A DNA stretch of 7,537 nt from Hyphomicrobium sp. (GTDB taxonomy: Bacteria > Pseudomonadota > Alphaproteobacteria > Rhizobiales > Hyphomicrobiaceae). The notes under the pieces are model-generated. The model ran no database searches and was not told the DNA's origin. It worked only from the letters and a program-made list of their open reading frames with translations. A program made the position numbers and the translations under genes. Below are positions 5,583 through 7,537 of this stretch, piece after piece (the first letter of the stretch is position 1; every line of letters starts with the position of its first letter). The stretch is taken from positions 1-7,537 of the forward strand of contig JAUVPN010000127.1 in the NCBI GenBank assembly GCA_030598645.1. Reading direction: 5' to 3'.

Positions 5583-6386
5583 ATGCCCGAGTTGCCCGAC
5601 GTCGAGATCTTCAGACAGCGCTTCGAGCGCAAGGCGCGTGGACGGACCGTCTCCGAGGCCCGCGTCCTCGTTAGCCGTCTGCTCGATCGTGTCACGCCGA
5701 AGAAACTCAACCGGGCCCTGGTTGGCCAACGTGTGGTCGCTACCAAGCGTCACGGAAAGCATCTGTTTGTTGAGCTCGACGGTGGCTCCGTGCTCGCCCT
5801 CCATTTCGGCATGACGGGCGAAATTGTTCCTCTCGCGAAAGGCCGCGAACCGCCTCGATACACGGCCCTCCATCTCGTCTTCGATGATGGGACCGGCCTC
5901 GCGTTCACCTCGCGGCGCCGCCTCGGACATGTTGGGCTGGCCAAGACCGCGGAAGCATATATCCGATCGCATGATCTGGGCCCTGACGCGCTCAACCCGA
6001 AACTTGATCTCCAATCCTTTCAGGCTGAGCTCGGTTCGAGACGCAGTGCGATCAAGCCAGCTTTGATGGACCAATCCAAGCTCGCCGGAATTGGCAACAT
6101 CTATTCGGATGAAATCCTATTTCAGGCGGGACTCAATCCTCAGAGGCTCATCGGTGACCTGGACCCGGCCGATACTAAACGATTATTCAAGGCTATGCGG
6201 CATGTGCTGCAAGCGGCCATCAAGCGAGGCATCTTGGCAGAAGAAGCCGAAGGTGGTGTTCCTAGAGACTGGCTACTGCCTCACCGCGCTAAAGGCTGCA
6301 AGTGTCCCCGCTGCGGCGCACCTGTTCAAGCGACGAAGATAGGAGGCCGCACAGCTTGGTTTTGCCCAAGCTGCCAGCCAAACTAG
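5583..6386 (+). CDS. Fpg/Nei-family DNA glycosylase/AP lyase, atypical
   Basis: This 267-residue protein has the family's three parts. The N-terminus MPELPDVE supplies Pro2 (the Schiff-base nucleophile after Met removal) and Glu3. RHGKHLFVEL carries the beta-hairpin Lys59 and HFGMTG carries Met77. The helix-two-turn-helix is ALMDQSKLAGIGNIYSDEIL with Asn172. A C-terminal zinc finger has Cys241/Cys244 and Cys261/Cys264 with the usual 16-residue spacing, and Arg256. It should excise damaged bases and cleave the strand by beta/delta elimination. Two elements differ from classical MutM: the DPRRFG void-filling motif reads SRRRLG (Leu114 for Phe), and the stretch between the last helix and the zinc finger, which holds the 8-oxoG capping loop, is short. 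Lesion preference may therefore differ, so I give no mutM symbol. The start is fixed by the catalytic Pro although no Shine-Dalgarno is visible. RtcA follows 110 bases downstream on the same strand. Confidence 0.93.
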   Translation: MPELPDVEIFRQRFERKARGRTVSEARVLVSRLLDRVTPKKLNRALVGQRVVATKRHGKHLFVELDGGSVLALHFGMTGEIVPLAKGREPPRYTALHLVFDDGTGLAFTSRRRLGHVGLAKTAEAYIRSHDLGPDALNPKLDLQSFQAELGSRRSAIKPALMDQSKLAGIGNIYSDEILFQAGLNPQRLIGDLDPADTKRLFKAMRHVLQAAIKRGILAEEAEGGVPRDWLLPHRAKGCKCPRCGAPVQATKIGGRTAWFCPSCQPN

Positions 6387-6448
6387 GAATTGGTTCTCGT
6401 GACGCTGCATTATTCCCTCGCTACCAAGGTCGCGGCCAGTGCCTAGCG

Positions 6449-6471
6449 CGCAAGGCTGAGGCCGCCTTGCG
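6449..6471 (+). promoter_or_regulatory. Hairpin between the glycosylase gene and rtcA
   Basis: CGCAAGGC and GCCTTGCG form a perfect 8-bp stem around the 7-nt loop TGAGGCC. It ends 25 bases before the rtcA ATG and is followed by GAGCGAATGAGC, not a T tract. It is more likely an RNA fold near the rtcA translation start or an attenuating structure than a classical terminator. Function is inferred from position only. Confidence 0.3.
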
Positions 6472-6496
6472 GAGCGAATGAGCAAGCGGTGAGTTC

Positions 6497-7537
6497 ATGT
6501 CCGGCGCTGTAAGTGGGGAGCTCCTGATTGACGGTTCGCATGGCGAGGGGGGCGGCCAAATATTGCGAACCGCCACTTCTCTATCGGCAGTTACCGGGCG
6601 AGCGCTGCGGATCGAGAACATCCGGGCTGGCCGCCCTAGACCAGGCCTTGCTGCCCAGCACTTGACGGCGATACGCTCCGCCGCCTCGATGTGCGCCGCC
6701 GACGTGCGCGGCGAAACGCTCGGCTCCTCGACGATACGCTTCCATCCAACATCGGTTCCGCTTGCGGGGAATTACCGTTTCAACGTGGCTGAAGCCCGCG
6801 AAGGCGGCAGCGCCGGCGCAGCGGCACTCGTACTGCAGACAGTAACGATGCCCGCCGTCTTCGCGGCGGGCATGAGCCGCTTTCAAATTTTGGGGGGCAC
6901 TCACATCGCCTCTAGCCCATCGTTCGACTACATCCGTGAGGTTTGGATACCGATCCTGCATCGCATCGGCATTAGGATGGAGGCAGAACTCAAGGCTTTC
7001 GGATTTTTTCCCGTTGGCCGAGGCGAGATCATCGTCCGCGTCGAGGGATCGGGACCGGGCTCAGCCGGGATGCTGCAACCGATCAACTTGATCGAACGTG
7101 GCCCCCTAATGTCCATAACGGGCCGGGCCCTCGCCGCTAATCTTCCCGCGCATATCCCGCAACGCATGGCTGACAGAGCGCGTGCTTTGCTGGAAAGATC
7201 TGCTCCGCGCATCGAAATTGAGCCCTTGCGCGTTCACGCGGCGTGCCCGGGCGCTGCCCTCTTCCTCGCTGCTGAGTATGAGCACATCCGGGTCGGCTTC
7301 AGTAGTCTTGGCGCGCGCCGTAAGTCTTCCGAGGCCGTCGCGGAAGAAGCCGTAGGTGCATTGCTTTCCCACAAGGAGAGCGGAGCGGCGCTGGATCCGC
7401 ACCTTGCCGATCAAGTGCTCTTGCCATTGGCGCTTGCGAGTGCTCCCTCTGCCTTCACCTGCGAAGCCGTGACGAACCACCTTAAGACCAATGCCTGGGT
7501 GATCGAGCAATTCCGGGCGGCGCGTATCGCGATGGAA
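6497..7537 (+). CDS. rtcA: RNA 3'-terminal phosphate cyclase (partial at window end)
   Basis: The frame runs 347 codons to the window edge without a stop. RtcA converts RNA 3'-phosphate ends to 2',3'-cyclic phosphates with ATP through a covalent His-AMP intermediate. Signature blocks are LLIDGSHGEGGGQILRT (9-25), RIENIRAGRPRPGLAAQHL (38-56), ALVLQTVTMPAVFA (110-123), ILGGTHIASSPSFDYI (131-146), IERGPL (199-204), LADQVLLPLALA (303-314) and TNHLKTNAWVIEQF (326-339), where His328 corresponds to the adenylated His309 of E. coli RtcA. By comparison with E. coli about 11 or more C-terminal residues lie beyond the edge. Two oddities: about six extra residues (EAREGGSAG, 99-107) where relatives have IGTAGS, and GFFPVGRG (169-176) where GFYPAGGG is usual. 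The start at 6497 has only a weak GGTGAG upstream; an earlier ATG at 6478 meets a stop after four codons. Neither RtcB nor RtcR is visible. Confidence 0.92.
   Translation, partial: MSGAVSGELLIDGSHGEGGGQILRTATSLSAVTGRALRIENIRAGRPRPGLAAQHLTAIRSAASMCAADVRGETLGSSTIRFHPTSVPLAGNYRFNVAEAREGGSAGAAALVLQTVTMPAVFAAGMSRFQILGGTHIASSPSFDYIREVWIPILHRIGIRMEAELKAFGFFPVGRGEIIVRVEGSGPGSAGMLQPINLIERGPLMSITGRALAANLPAHIPQRMADRARALLERSAPRIEIEPLRVHAACPGAALFLAAEYEHIRVGFSSLGARRKSSEAVAEEAVGALLSHKESGAALDPHLADQVLLPLALASAPSAFTCEAVTNHLKTNAWVIEQFRAARIAME

Noticed and set aside
5538..6074. 178-residue minus-strand frame inside the glycosylase gene
   Set aside because: Fully antisense to a gene whose plus-strand product has all family motifs; a shadow frame.

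Overview
The window looks like a piece of an alphaproteobacterial, probably Rhizobiales (Bradyrhizobium-like), chromosome. This rests on moderately GC-rich, loosely packed genes, the protein families present, and a dispersed intergenic palindrome built on TCCGCTAAGTG..AAGCGGAC, a motif I recall as common in that group. I could not run a search, so the taxon is inference. There is no phage, integrase, transposase, CRISPR array, rRNA or convincing tRNA.

Layout. The left part (1-1460) is on the minus strand: a complete endonuclease/exonuclease/phosphatase-fold hydrolase (24-863) and, upstream of it, a glutathione S-transferase gene that has lost about half of its reading frame from the middle (1130-1459). 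Next comes a plus-strand gene for a small secreted RcnB/CigR-like protein with three 10-residue repeats (1669-2022). Converging on it from the minus strand is a short TadE/TadG-like membrane-segment ORF, probably a remnant (2216-2398). A complete CPA2-type cation:proton antiporter follows on the minus strand (2812-4005).

The middle (about 4006-5582) is gene-poor. It holds only one credible small gene, a 54-residue membrane-anchored coiled-coil protein (4554-4718), plus hairpins and repeat copies. The right part is on the plus strand: an atypical Fpg/Nei-family DNA glycosylase (5583-6386) and, 110 bases downstream, an RNA 3'-terminal phosphate cyclase, RtcA, cut by the window edge (6497-7537).

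Most genes look like independent units with wide spacers. The one pair that could work together is the glycosylase and RtcA. Fpg-type enzymes can leave 3'-phosphate ends on DNA, and RtcA acts on 3'-phosphate ends, classically of RNA. A link is only a hypothesis. The signals most worth a second look are the glycosylase's altered lesion-recognition elements, the dispersed palindrome family and its possible decayed derivatives upstream of the glycosylase, and the in-frame internally deleted GST. I see no clear evidence of a wholly new multi-gene system.
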